Source of the DNA: Harmonia axyridis
Lineage: Eukaryota; Arthropoda; Insecta; Coleoptera; Coccinellidae
Length of the DNA: 64,000 nucleotides
Assembly: GCF_914767665.1 (NCBI RefSeq)
Contig: NC_059506.1
Span: forward strand, 4,960,001-5,024,000
Direction of reading: 5' to 3'
Both the position numbers and the translations under genes were made by a program. How positions within the stretch are numbered: the stretch's first letter is position 1; each line of letters begins with the position of its first letter. Below the pieces are notes generated by a model. It was not told where the DNA came from. It saw only the letters and a program-made list of their open reading frames with translations, and ran no database searches. Positions 1-10,800 of the stretch are shown piece by piece.

Positions 1-294
1 GTTTGAGAACTCAAAGGAATCTTTAACATGATAATTGTTATTGCTCCTGTCACGAGAATTGGACAAAATGTTGGCAATAAACTTAGAAAGTTCGGAATTG
101 GGAGAATCAATGCAAGCAACAATCGGTCTGATAGATAAAGTGGGTTTGTGGATTTCGGGAAGAGAATAGAGTTTTGGTGCCATAGAATTATATGTGCTCA
201 ACTTTCCAGAAAGATTTGAATCAATTTTTTGTTCTTTCTGTAATTTTAATATGAAACGATTGATTTTATTCTGAAATGTCTCAGTGGGGTCACT
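1..294 (-). pseudogene. Penelope-like element RT fragment, runs off the left edge
   Basis: The minus strand is open from about 294 down to base 1. It encodes the fingers region of a Penelope-like reverse transcriptase, including LYSLPEIHKP followed by IRPIVACIDSPNSELSKF. This is the family signature LYGLPKIHKP...RPIVS. The open frame continues beyond the window. It is clearly a different PLE lineage from the two copies at 11-13 kb and 17-40 kb, which read LYGLPKIHKPNIPIRLVVSF. No start codon, GIY-YIG endonuclease or terminal repeats are visible here, so it is called a fragment. Family assignment is secure; whether the element is intact to the left cannot be seen. Confidence 0.8.
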
Positions 295-349
295 ATCTAT
301 TCAACGTATGAATTGTGGTCATCTAAAAGTTCGAGAGATTTTATGATTT

Positions 350-1085
350 CGTTCATGACATTATAATTTAGCCTTCCATTTGATACTGCAGTGAAAAATT
401 CAAAAGCTCGTTTTTCAATGAGATATAGCCTAAACCCTGACTGAAATTTGTTTATCAAATTAATTTTACGGCAGTCAGACAATTTTTTCAATTCTGGAAA
501 AAGTACCTCCCCGAGCGGGGCTCGAACCCGCAACACATAAACCATTATTTATCAAATTTGTTTCTTAGAACACATGAATTGTTAAATCAAGTTTGTCGAC
601 TTCATGCTTAATTGACCTCAGATTTTGGTCTTTGCAGAGTTTACATATTTGTATTTCGATCAAATTGAGGATTCTAATGAACTGTTTCACCGCTTGCATA
701 TTGTATAGTGACATCAGCTCCTCTTTGTATTAATAATTCAGCAGCCTCTAGTGCATTAGGTACAAATTAGTTCACAGCCAACAAATGCAAAGGGGAAAAT
801 TGATAATTTTTCTCTGAACTCCACTCTTCATGAGAAAATTCAAAAAGGGCGTGAATACCTTTTTGTTAGTATCCACTTCTCCGTCACAAACTCGTCGGTA
901 GGTTTGGCCGACAAACATTTTCCCAATTTTCTCTTATTCTTTTGCTGAAATGTATTTCAAAATTTCTTTCATGGCAAAATAATTGAGCCTTCCATTGGAA
1001 ACTACAGTAAAAAATTAAAAAGTTTGTTCTTTTATGGCAAATAGCCTAAACCCTGACTCAAATTTGTTTCTTAGAACACTTCCAT
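350..1085 (-). repeat. Degenerate duplicate of ankyrin-gene 3' exons
   Basis: Two imperfect copies of the same sequence lie in tandem. The stretch at about 350-450 and 555-860 matches about 960-1240 and 1500-1680. Shared landmarks are the run after 'tagcctaaaccctgact', the run around 'tttgcagagtttacat', and the ankyrin stretch ending 'caaatgcaaaggggaaaatt'. Frames are broken by small indels. They appear to be decayed duplicates of the better preserved exon at 1600-1935. Confidence 0.5.
451..553 (-). mobile_element. SINE-like insertion carrying a tRNA T-arm/B-box
   Basis: The neighbouring duplicate of this locus (about 975-1085) lacks these 103 bases, which defines an insertion flanked by AAATTTG at 444-450 and 554-560. 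On the minus strand the insert contains GCGGGTTCGAGCCCCGC (about 515-531). This is a perfect 5-bp T-stem with a 7-nt TTCGAGC loop, equivalent to a Pol III B-box. No 5' half of a tRNA is present. A 5'-truncated tRNA-derived SINE is the simplest reading; a retrotransposed tRNA 3' fragment is also possible. Confidence 0.45.
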
Positions 1086-1091
1086 AAATTG

Positions 1092-1454
1092 TTAAATCAA
1101 TTTGTCTACTTCATACTTAATTGACCTCAGATTTTGTTCTTTGCAGAGTTTACATATCTGTATTTCGATCCAATTTAGGATTCTAATGAACGAATATTCT
1201 GGTTCAGTTTCATATTCAGGTACTCTGCAAGAATTCAATAATTGCAATTCTGGTATACGTTGCATTTCGAAGAAGAAATCCAACCAGATATAACTGATTG
1301 GACTTGAATAAATTTCAAAATCTCCAATGTAATCTAATAGAACTAGATCTTTTGAAATGCTTTGCCGTTTAGAAATACGCCAGTCTAATAAAAAGACTTC
1401 TAAGAATATTTTGTCCTCAAAACTGACAATATTCCTGTCGAGGTCACTCTTCAA
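1092..1454 (-). pseudogene. C-terminal-like exon associated with the ankyrin repeats
   Basis: This open frame of 120 codons encodes a Leu/Ile-rich segment ending CKLCKEQNLRSIKYEVDKLI. I do not recognise a named domain. It lies just 3' (on the minus strand) of an ankyrin-repeat exon, and its 3' end recurs in degenerate form at about 570-665. It could therefore be the last exon of an ankyrin-repeat protein, where a SOCS-box-like tail is common, but no SOCS consensus can be asserted. Function is unknown. Confidence 0.35.
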
Positions 1455-1599
1455 GAGTCAATTCAATAAGGGTGTGAATGCCTCACAATAGAGCGCTGTT
1501 GCGTTCAGAACTGTTTCACCGCTTGCACATTGTATATTGACTCAGATCCTTCTTGTATCAATTATTCAGCAGCCTCTAGTGCGTTAGGTACATATTGGT

Positions 1600-1935
1600 T
1601 TACAGCCAACAAATGCAAAGGGGAAAATTGATAATGTTTCTCTGATGTTCACTCTTCAGGAGGAGATTTAAAAAGGGTGTGAATACCTGATAATAGACCG
1701 CTGTTATGTGCAGAACTGTTTCACCGCTCGCACAATGTCTATTGACATCAGCTTTTCTTTCTATCAACAATTCAGCAGCCTTTAATGCGCAAGGATTAAA
1801 TTGGTTCATAGCCAAAGAATGCAAAGGGGTCCAACCTATGTCGCAAACTGAATTGGGATCACATCCATTATCTAATAGCAATTTTAACATTTCAGATTTA
1901 TCCCTTCTGTAATGTAGGTCAAATTCCAATATCAT
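1600..1935 (-). pseudogene. Ankyrin-repeat exon (partial gene)
   Basis: The minus frame encodes about two and a half ankyrin repeats: EMLKLLLDNGCDPNSVCDIGWTPLHSLA and then AAELLIERKADVNRHCASGETVLHITA. The TPLH helix-turn and the DPN/ADVN beta-turn positions are typical of the family. Ankyrin repeats are protein-protein interaction scaffolds. No signal or membrane segment is seen. A second set of ankyrin-like exons on the same strand lies at about 14.97-15.56 kb, so these may be parts of one locus split by transposon insertions, or separate duplicates. The frame ends in sequence that repeats at 1500-1640 and 740-860, showing local tandem duplication. Confidence 0.6.
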
Positions 1936-2232
1936 TTTTAGTATAGTAGTTAGTAGTTGGAATTCATTGTTGAATTACCAATAATTTGTTACTATGTCGC
2001 CAATGATAATTTGTAAACTATATTCTGATATATAACTATGCATATAAGTCGATATAGGCAGTTCCATAAGAGATGTGCTAGATTCGGCATTATTGTTTCT
2101 TCACACGATAACTTGTGTATCTCGTGTAATGTAAAAGTTGGTGATACTATGAATAAAACTCGTCTGTTACTCCCTTGAGTGTGTGTATAATTCACCCTGC
2201 ATGTACGATAAGACTGGTACCTGGTAAGAACA

Positions 2233-2490
2233 TCACACTTCTTTCTGGCTACTCAGATGATGAAGCACAGTATGTTCTTCTAGGAACACGGATACGAAAT
2301 CCACGCCGATACTTCCATCCACGAACGCGACCAGTGCACGCGCATTAGGTGGCGATCTTTCCATCGTCCCTTTTTGTATGAAGGGGAACCTGCGCGACCG
2401 GTCAGGGCACCTCGGATGCCTTCCCAGCCTCGCTCCCAGCAGCCGGAACTCCAATCGTCGTGTGCATCTGTAACAAACAAACTTAAACGC
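2233..2490 (-). other. GC-rich unassigned patch with overlapping open frames
   Basis: A short patch (about 2290-2465) is much richer in G+C than the AT-rich surroundings. It is open in two minus frames of about 70 codons. One of them reads ...RALVAFVDGSIGVDFVSVF. No family is recognised. It could be a host exon or a fragment of an unrecognised TE. 1936-2232 holds nothing recognisable. Confidence 0.2.
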
Positions 2491-2583
2491 AATTTGAAAT
2501 TGATTTAATGCAGACCCTGTGAGGAAAAATAAAAATTCTTTTTATAAAAGTTTAATGAGTCTACTTGTTGAAGGCTATTTAAT

Positions 2584-3194
2584 ATAAATCAAATAATTTG
2601 ACAACTTTGTTTTTAATCCGTCACAATAATTGAGACTCATTGAAATTTTATAATTTGATGTAATCATTTATTGATTAGAGAGTCATTACCAACCAATTAA
2701 TAAATTTAAAATTCCTGAAATTGTTTATTCAATGGTAAATGTCGATTTGTATATGTATTTCAAAAAAATAACAAGAAAGAAATCTATGACTACCTTCAGT
2801 AATGGTTTTCTCTGTGAATCCTCACTAGAGTAACCAGTACGTTTAGTTAGTCTGTAGTTTCTAACTTGCAGTTTTGATGGAGTAATATACACGTGGTGAG
2901 TTTGCAAATTTAATAATTTTCGTTGAACTATAAGGCACTGATGAGGAAAAATTGTATTATTAAATACAAAAATTCCGAAACGTACGTCTGTCTTTATGTT
3001 GATGTAGTTGTTCAATTAGTTAACCGTTTACTTAATTGATACATTTTAGTCATTTTGAATTTGCTTTTGGTTGATTATTAAATTTGTCATTTTTAGAATT
3101 GGAATATATTCCAAGATAAGAATAAACTAAATATATCATATAGATATATTATTGTGAAGGATTAGACACAAAGTTGTCAAATTATTTGATTTAT
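2584..3194. repeat. Inverted-repeat (fold-back) element, about 0.6 kb
   Basis: Bases 2584-2631 and 3148-3194 are near-perfect reverse complements. The left arm contains AATCAAATAATTTGACAACT; the right arm contains its complement AGTTGTCAAATTATTTGATT. Homology decays outside the arms. The interior has a 96-codon minus frame (2725-3015) with no recognised domain. This looks like a non-autonomous DNA element or PLE-derived inverted insertion. 3197-3583 is AT-rich with nothing recognisable. Confidence 0.45.
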
Positions 3195-3589
3195 AAAAAT
3201 TCTTTTGAAAGTGCCACTATATTTCTTTTATGATGTATGTATAAAAAAAATCAATAAATTAATGTATAAATTAGATAAAAATTGTGAAAATGAAATATAT
3301 TAGTTATGTTTTATGTATGGTTAAATATTTAAGAGAACCTGATCGAAGATCTTATTTGCATCTGATCAGGAATAGACAGTATAATTCTTTTAGGAAACAA
3401 AATTTTGCCATATTTGCCACTTTGTGAAAATTTCTTTAAAATTGTTGTAAAGATAAAATAATAAATTAAATGAATTAGATTAAAATACGAGTATAGATGA
3501 AATTGTTGCTCAACAGGATCTGCTACACTTACAACATAGATTAGTATAGATAAAATTTAAAAGATTAAAAGCTAGTAAAACTTCTATGT

Positions 3590-4043
3590 ACAACTGGGCA
3601 GGTTCATCGACCAGCATTGCAGTGTATCATCAATTTCCGCGCTCTCGACGCTTATGGGCAGCGAACCGCCCGAGAAGACTTCATAAAGTCCTTCCAAGCC
3701 ATAATGCTGCCGATTATGGTCTGGGTGACCAAGGTCTTCATGTCCTGGTGGCTGAAACCAATAACACTCGAAAGTGTCCAGTTTTCCACACACCAGGTCT
3801 CCCTAGCGCCAACTACTAAGGGTGCCACGACGATGATGGCTCCTGGGTGTCTGACGTTTAATGCTTCAATAAAACGTGACAGATGAACGAAGACCAAGGC
3901 ACTTGAGATCTCCAAAGACATGGTACGGCTCCTGGAGAACCAGAATACCCGCCGTCCACTGATCGGCCAGCTGACACACCGCGGAAGTGACAGACGCTGA
4001 ACGCTGAGCATTAACATGAATACATTTTAGGGCACTCATTGCT
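3590..4043 (-). pseudogene. 5' piece of LINE ORF2 (AP endonuclease start), disabled
   Basis: Reading down from 4043, a frame opens with ATG overlapping the end of the gag-like ORF. It encodes LKCIHVNAQRSASVTSAVC...ILVLQEPY, the opening of an apurinic-like endonuclease of R1/I/Jockey-type LINEs (family pattern QINV.....A.....DVLLLQEPY). It meets an in-frame stop after about 60 codons; downstream sequence stays LINE-like in another frame. Sequence then ends near 3590, with no RT. Loss of the 3' part is opposite to ordinary 5' truncation and implies later deletion or recombination. Confidence 0.55.
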
Positions 4044-5124
4044 GATGATCACTGAGGCTCTTGTACCTTGCGAGCTGTTTTAAATATGACGGACAATCTT
4101 TGTTTGAGGTGTTGTGATCCAGAGCAACACCGCTGCGCGATGTCTTACAATTAGCGCAACATGGCGGAGAGGCTTTCGCGGGACAATCCTTAAAGGAATA
4201 ATCCGTGTTGGTACAGAAACCACAACACTTGGGATGTTTGCAGGAGCCCGAGGAATGACCATACTGCTGACAGTTGAAGCACCGCATGATGTTGAAATGA
4301 CCAACCACATGGTGGGAGCTCACATCCAAGAAAACAAGACCACGACCTAGGAGAATTCCACGAAGAGGAGCCGGAACGCTTACCGCGAAATGTTCTTTGT
4401 CGGCTAATCTAGATTTGAGGCGAGTGACCATTCTTACCTGAGGCCGAAAAGAGGTTCTCAATGCTTCACTATCAACAGTCTTCATAAGGAGGTTATCAAT
4501 GAAACGGTCTTTGAGGAGAATTTTTAGAACGTCGAACACTTTGATACGAGGCTGGATTTTTTTCGGGTCAGAGCAACTGAGTGTTTCCGAGGAACAAATA
4601 GATTTTTTAATGAGCGCAACATCAGACTCCGAGGAAGTATCCACGAGAACAGAACCACTCCTAATCTTTTTCACACCATAAATACGGACAGACGGGGACT
4701 TACGCAGAATTGAGGAAACAAAGGACTTCACCTCATCTGCGTCACTCGAAACAGTAGAGTTGATGATGACTGTGTGTTTCTTAGGTGGAACTGGGATAGA
4801 CGATCTTGAAGGAGAGGTGGCGGCAACAGAAGCGAAAGATGGAGGATCAACCTGCCGGACAGCCGAAGCAGCTGGAGCAGAATCTCTCTCCTCCAGACGA
4901 CCCTCCAGGTAAGCTATTCTGGACTGTGCAGTTAAGTATAGTTGCTCTACCCGACGAAATGATTTGAGAACAACCTCGATTTGGGACCTTGGAATTTTAG
5001 ATGCTGAAGCAAACAAGGTAGTCTCCAGAGTCTCTCTCAATGAAGAGATTAACTCCTCCGATGCATCAGAAATCGCGGTTGGCAAAGAAAAATCTATCTG
5101 ATAAAACTGCAATAATGGTTTCAC
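4036..5124 (-). CDS. LINE ORF1, gag-like nucleic-acid-binding protein with CCHC knuckles
   Basis: The 362-codon open frame has an N-terminal helical/coiled-coil region (residues about 10-90). A Pro/Ser-rich linker and an RRM-like middle (about 110-260) follow. The C-terminal zinc-knuckle cluster (about 280-345) includes CFNCQQYGHSSGSC and two further Cys-rich knuckles. This is the standard ORF1 layout of R1/Jockey-type LINEs and would package the element RNA. The first 10 or so residues are encoded by hAT-derived sequence: the hAT/LINE joint lies near 5096, so the annotated ATG may not be the native start. ORF2 follows at once but is destroyed (about 3590-4043). Confidence 0.75.
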   Translation of the reverse strand: MKPLLQFYQIDFSLPTAISDASEELISSLRETLETTLFASASKIPRSQIEVVLKSFRRVEQLYLTAQSRIAYLEGRLEERDSAPAASAVRQVDPPSFASVAATSPSRSSIPVPPKKHTVIINSTVSSDADEVKSFVSSILRKSPSVRIYGVKKIRSGSVLVDTSSESDVALIKKSICSSETLSCSDPKKIQPRIKVFDVLKILLKDRFIDNLLMKTVDSEALRTSFRPQVRMVTRLKSRLADKEHFAVSVPAPLRGILLGRGLVFLDVSSHHVVGHFNIMRCFNCQQYGHSSGSCKHPKCCGFCTNTDYSFKDCPAKASPPCCANCKTSRSGVALDHNTSNKDCPSYLKQLARYKSLSDHQQ

Positions 5125-6060
5125 GTTGTTCTATTAATCTTTGCAACATATAAAATGTAGAATTCTAGCGAGTTTTTTCGCATTGAATCAATTTATGATT
5201 GGGTAATTTCAACTGAGTTTGTTTTAGGTTCAAAGCACTGGTTGCTTTGTTTAAATGTTTGAAATGCCGAACGATATAAGTGCATTTGTCGATTAATGAT
5301 CTGATATTTCGATCATCCAACCCTTTATTCAATAGCAATTGTATTGTGTGAGCAGAACAGTATACAGCAAAGAATGGAATATCTCTAGTTGCATCAACAA
5401 TATTTGCTCCATTATCGTGAACAATTGCTACACATTTTTCTGACAATTTCCAATCCACAAGACTTTCTTTCATTTTATTTTTTAAATCGGCACCAGTATG
5501 ACATTGATCCATTACTTTCGTTGTCAAATTCACCGAATTTTGTTGCCAATTGCTATCGATATAATGACAAGTGACGGTTTTTTATGATTCGTTTGACCTC
5601 AAACTCCAACAGTCAGTTGTTAAAGCAACATATTTTACATTACCGAATTCGCTCTTTTCTATATATTGACTTCGGTGCAAATTGAATTTTTTACATGGAA
5701 TTACATTATTAGGAGTTATAAAGGATAGTAAATCTTTGAAGCCCTTATTTTCAACAACAAAGGAAATAAGCAAAGCTTCTATGCATACCGTTTTTGCTAT
5801 CAATTGCGATATTATTTCTTGTTTTTCATGGGAAATCCTTCTAGGCAGGAACAGTGTTCATGCCGTTGTGTTCATTGAACACATCCTCAATTCTTGTTTG
5901 CCCAACTGATGATGTCTTCGAAATAGAGGATTCTGCAATCGAGGCTGTTTCTATATTTTCTGATTTTTCCGAGTTTCCTCCTTCTTCACTTGATTGTTAT
6001 GAGGCTGATTACTTGAGTGTTCACATAATTTATGTTTGAGTTCAGTTCACGTACTACACT
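5125..6060 (-). pseudogene. hAT transposase remnant, copy A (ZBED/Ac-like)
   Basis: Several minus frames, broken by frameshifts, encode consecutive hAT transposase segments. In order they are an N-terminal part (5582-5803) ending YVALTTDCWS with the first catalytic Asp; VAIVHDNGANIVDATR with the second Asp; the HTIQLLLNKGL helix; and LPNHKLIQCEKTR leading to the WNS-type motif. The C-terminal hATC dimerisation domain with the catalytic Glu is absent, because the gag-bearing LINE joins at about 5096. A paralogue with the same order is at 15,565-16,620. Confidence 0.75.
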
Positions 6061-6305
6061 GCTCAACATTTGATAGGAATCACTTACTTGTTCTAAATTT
6101 ATTTCTGAAATATTCGCTCCAAGATTATAAATTTAGTCAGATATCAGAGTATTTTCAGTTGATAATATGATTCACCTGAGAAAAAAATGAAAAAATGGAA
6201 AGTTGGAGAGAAAAAAAGACTTTATTAGGAACACTCAAAATTCTGCGTTTGAATAACATAAAAATTTTATGATGAAACCAAAAGAAGGCTGAAGTTTCGG
6301 TTGAG

Positions 6306-7334
6306 CTAGTACCTAGTTGGTCCCCCACGAGCTCGTCTCAAGCATTCTACCCTACGAGGCATACTTTCGATCAAACGATTTATAAAATTTCGGGGCAAAT
6401 TCGTCCAAATATCCCGTAAAGCGTTAGAAAGGTCCTCCAGGTTATTGATCGGTTGTTCTAAGGTTGACAATTGTCTAGACATCTCAGACCAGACATGTTC
6501 GATGCAATTCATGTCTGGAGAGCGAGCTGGCCAGTCCATCCTATCAATAGCATGAGTTTCTAGCGCTTCATTAACCAGACGACTACGGTGTGGACGGGCA
6601 TTATCGTCAATTAAAATGAAATTCTCGCCCACGGCAGCCGCAAACGGAACAATTATGGGTTCAATAATCATATCGTGATATCTCTGGCTGGTCATGGTGG
6701 TGTTCTACAGAACAACTAACTCTGTGCGTCGGTTCAAACAAATGCCTCCCCATACACATATAGAACCTCCGCCAAATGCTGTTGTGGGTACCATAAACTG
6801 TTGTGCATACCTTCGACCTCTTTCCCTCCAAGCAAGAATACGCTCATCGGAGTTGACCAAACGAAATCTAGACTCATCCGTAAATAAACATCGGCTCCAA
6901 TCTTCAAGTGTCCAATTGCGGTGCTCCTCAGCCCATTGCCGTCGATGAACCCGGTGTTCCCTATTCAAACGGGGATGTTGTACCCTCCCACGTGCTCTCA
7001 AACCACGAACATGTAGTCGTCGTCTTATAATCTGGTTCGAAATTAGAACTTCTGTTGCAACTTTCAGTGATCTATTGAGCCGCGACGCCGGGTAAGTGGG
7101 ATTTCTCCTAGCATTGAGGATCAAAAAACGATCTTGGGCAGCTGTTGTACCGCGCTGCCGACCTCCCCCATGAACATAAGCTACTGAGTCGTTTTGGATG
7201 AACTTATTCCAAGCCCGACTAACGACACTTTGCGAAACATTCAACCGCCGGGACACTTCTCGCTGGGACAAACCTTCCTGTATCCACCGTATGATTTGGT
7301 CCAGTTGCACAGGAGCCAAACGTCTTCGCGGCAT
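6306..7334 (-). pseudogene. Tc1-type transposase, full length but with one premature stop
   Basis: Two frames, 6705-7334 and 6306-6695, are the same frame separated by a single TAG (about 6705-6707), giving 343 codons in all. Residues about 1-110 are a paired-like helix-turn-helix (MPRRRLAPVQLDQIIRWIQE, then SQREVSRRLNVSQSVVSRAW). The catalytic core has FTDESRF, IDDNARPH and CIEHVW. Exactly 34 residues separate the second Asp and the Glu, the DD34E arrangement of Tc1. It lies between the hAT and PLE parts of copy A; copy B lacks it. Terminal inverted repeats could not be delimited by eye. Confidence 0.85.
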
Positions 7335-7639
7335 GACTGATGAGCTGATATTGTTCTCAATTCTTCAATTATTATCACCTTATGTGTTTGAACGAGAGAA
7401 AAAAAACAGATTTAATAACAAATACCACATTGCTTTTCACTCCACCTGTAACAGCCTACAGATAATAATCAATTTTGTGAACAAGAGCCGATGAAGTGAG
7501 GAAGACTTTGATATAATCATCTCAAAACATCTTACATTTTCCTTAGAGAACATATAATGTACAGATATTCACGAGATAACTTGAAAAGAATACAAATGAA
7601 GAGAAGTTCATAAGTGATCCCTAGCAGTTGTTGATCGGT
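7335..7639. other. AT-rich stretch between Tc1 gene and PLE copy A
   Basis: No gene, RNA or clear repeat is recognised. It probably includes the 5' end of the Tc1 element. The copy-B homologue goes straight from hAT to PLE-linked sequence at about 16,630, so this stretch arrived with, or was retained around, the Tc1 insertion. Confidence 0.4.
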
Positions 7640-7894
7640 GTATTTCAATATCTTCTAGTAGATTAATTTTAAAGTTGTAATTATTTGTTGTATTCTTGTG
7701 AAGGATCTTTGAATTATGGTTGGGGCTGAATGAATGACCTGTGAATTTTAAATGGTGACCAAATGCAGGTGACTGAGGCCTATTCAGTTGTTTTTTTTTT
7801 CAGATTTCTAGTTTTCCTTTAGTCCATCCGAAGTACGAGACATCACAATCATTACATCCTTACCTATGAATGTAACTACACTGTAACTGTTTTA
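7640..7894 (+). repeat. 5' flank of PLE copy A, shared with copy B
   Basis: Matches 16,630-16,880 almost base for base (landmark 'ttggggctgaatgaatgacc'). It is separated from the rest of the copy at 10,987 onward by an RTE-type LINE. It is treated as the upstream portion of the PLE-bearing duplicated unit. Confidence 0.7.
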
Positions 7895-10800
7895 TATATA
7901 TAATCGGTTTTAAAACGTCCGGCGACGTTGTCCGATGCCTAACTTCCACTCGTTCCTATCGTTCCATTGGTCCTCTCTTAGATTCCTATCACTCATAGCC
8001 TTGGTTATTCCTTCCTTCCATGATTTCTTGGGTCTTCCTCGCTTCCTGCGGTTTGGTGGTATCCAGTGCATGGTCATCCTTGGCAGTCTGTCCACATTCA
8101 TCCTCTGTACATGTCCATACCACACTAGCTGTTTTCTTTCAATATCTGTTGTTAATGATCCATCCACTCCCATACGCCGCCTGATGTCTTCGTTTCTGAC
8201 CCTATCTCTTCGGGATACTCTTACAGATCGTCTAAAAACATCCATCTCAGTCGCTTCGAGCTTCCTCCTGTTATTTTCCGTTATTCTCCATGTTTCTGCG
8301 CCATATATTAGAGCGCTCTTGACAAAGGTCTCATAGATGGTGTACTTCTGTTTTCTACCAATATCAGAGCTCCACCATATTCCATTCAAACAGCCTATGG
8401 TTCGTCTGGCTTGGGTTATTCTTTTCTTAATTTCCTTGTCGTCTTTTCCTGTTGAGTCAAATTCAACCCCCAAGTAAGTATACTCGGTACATGTTTCAAT
8501 TTCTTTTTTTTCTAACTGAATATTCTGTGGCGGAGCTCCTATTGGCAGGTATTTCGTTTTTTCGGTGTTCATATCTAGACCCCACATTTTATACTCATCA
8601 TGCAGTTTTCGAGCCATATATTCCAGATCATCTTTGTCATTCGCTATGAGGACCTGGTCGTCTGCAAACTGGAGAGTGTATAAGCATTTTTCTCCCAAAT
8701 CGATCCCCATTCCGCTGCACTTTTTCTTCCATTGCTTCAGTGCTCTTGCTACATATATCTTAAATAGTGTCGGGGAGATGCAACATCCCTGGCGTAAACC
8801 TCTATCTACGTTAAACTTCCTTGACACGTTGTTACCAATTTTTATTCGTGATGTCGATCCATCATAGAGATTTTTTAGTGCTTTTATTAAAGTATAACTG
8901 ATATTTGTTTCCTCTAGTGCTTTCCATAACATTTTAACGGGAACTGTATCATACGCCTTCCGCAAATCCACGAACAAAAGGTGAGTTTCCATATTAGTAT
9001 TTGATCTTTTCTCTATGATTTGTTTCAAACAAAAGACGTTATCCACGCAAGATCTTCCAGCTCGGAAACCTGACTGCTCTTCCTCCTCCTGTTCTCCATA
9101 TTCAATCTCAATCAAGTCTCGCAGAACTCTCCCATAAAGTCGACTAAGCGTGCTAGTAACCGATATGCCTCTATAGTTCGAACAATCTAATTTATTTCCC
9201 TTTTTATGAATTGATGTTATGTGAGCGACCTTCCATTCATCCGGGATAGGGTTACCGTTTAAGTATTGATTCATACACCAGGCGATCATCTCAAATAGTT
9301 TATTAGACCCGCTCTTGATCAACTCCGCTGGAATCCCTTCCGGGCCTGCAGCGCGACCATTTTTTAACATTTTCACAGCTCTTTTAATTATGGCAACATC
9401 AATGCTGACGGTTTCGCCGACAATAGATACTTCTGTTGGCGAAGTTGCTAGGTATTGATCTCTATCCTCTGTGAGCAATTTCTCATAGTGTTCAATCCAC
9501 TTTGTTGTCGGTATAAGTTGGATGTTCGCAGAATTTTTCCCATTAGATCTGATTTTTTTAATAAATTTCCATGACTCTGAACATTTTCTACCACCGATGA
9601 GCATGTTGATCTCCTGACATTTTCTATCCCACATTTCTCTCTTCGCATTAGCTATAGTTTGCCTTGTGATTCTCTTTTTTTCCAAGTAAAGGTCTTTGTC
9701 TTGTTGTAATCGGGTATGGGTCCACCTTTGATACAACCGCTTTTTCTGGGTAATTAGATCTTCTATATCTTTGTTCCACCATATGTTAGTGCTACGGGCT
9801 CTTCCCTTTACACCTATTGCTTCCATCGCGGCTTCTTTGATACTCCTCACCAAGTTTTCGTGAACCTTCTCCACAGGCTTCTGCTCCCACTCTGATCTAT
9901 CCAAGAGCTTTTCATCAAGTCTGCTGCAATATAGTTGTTGTGTGCTCTCATGAGTAAGGCTGTCTAGATTGTAATTTTTCTCATCTATTTTCTCCAGTTC
10001 TCCTGCTTGGTCTTTCCTATCGACTTTCGGTGTATATGCATAAGGAAACAATATTTTGGCTCTTACCATGTAATGATCTGATCCACAAGTGACACCCCTA
10101 TATGCCCTGACATCGTTTATTTGCATTGTATTTACTTGTTTTACGATTACGTAATCAATTACAGATCTCAAGTTCCTGGTGTGTTGTACCCATGTAAATG
10201 TATGTATATCTTTGTGTTTATAAAATCCGTTAGTTATCTTTAGTTGATTGTTCTTACACATTTCAATTAACCGTTCTCCATTGTCATTTACATTAAGTTC
10301 TCCAAAGGGTCCAACCACACTATCATTGATTTTTCGGCCAATTCGACTGTTGAAATCTCCCAACACTACAAGTTCTCTCGTTTTCCCTATTTTTCCAATT
10401 TCTTCATGGACTTGCTCAAAAAACTCCTCCTTCACTGAGACAGGTTCGTCATCAGATATAGCGTATATCCCTAAAATGGTTACTGGTCTCTGATGTATAT
10501 TGATATTAATGCGAATTATATTTTCACTCAAAAATTCGAAATCTGTTATTTTATTTCTATACTTCTTGTGAATCATTACAGATACTCCCCTCTTTGCTCT
10601 TTGATGTTTAGGGACTCCGCTATAAACATGTACATAATTATTTATCACCTCTGTGCCCGTTCCTTTCTTTTTTGTTTCCGTCAGCACCACCAAGTCCATG
10701 CTCAAAGTTTGTAATTCCCGAGTGATTTCGTCTTCTTTAGTTCTGATTCCTTGTACATTCCAAGTACCAATGTTCAAAGTCCTTTTTCGTAGCTTTTGTC

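Noticed and set aside
511..545. Possible functional tRNA gene (T-arm on the minus strand)
   Set aside because: Only the T-arm and 3' acceptor-like bases exist; no D-arm, anticodon arm or 5' acceptor strand is present upstream.
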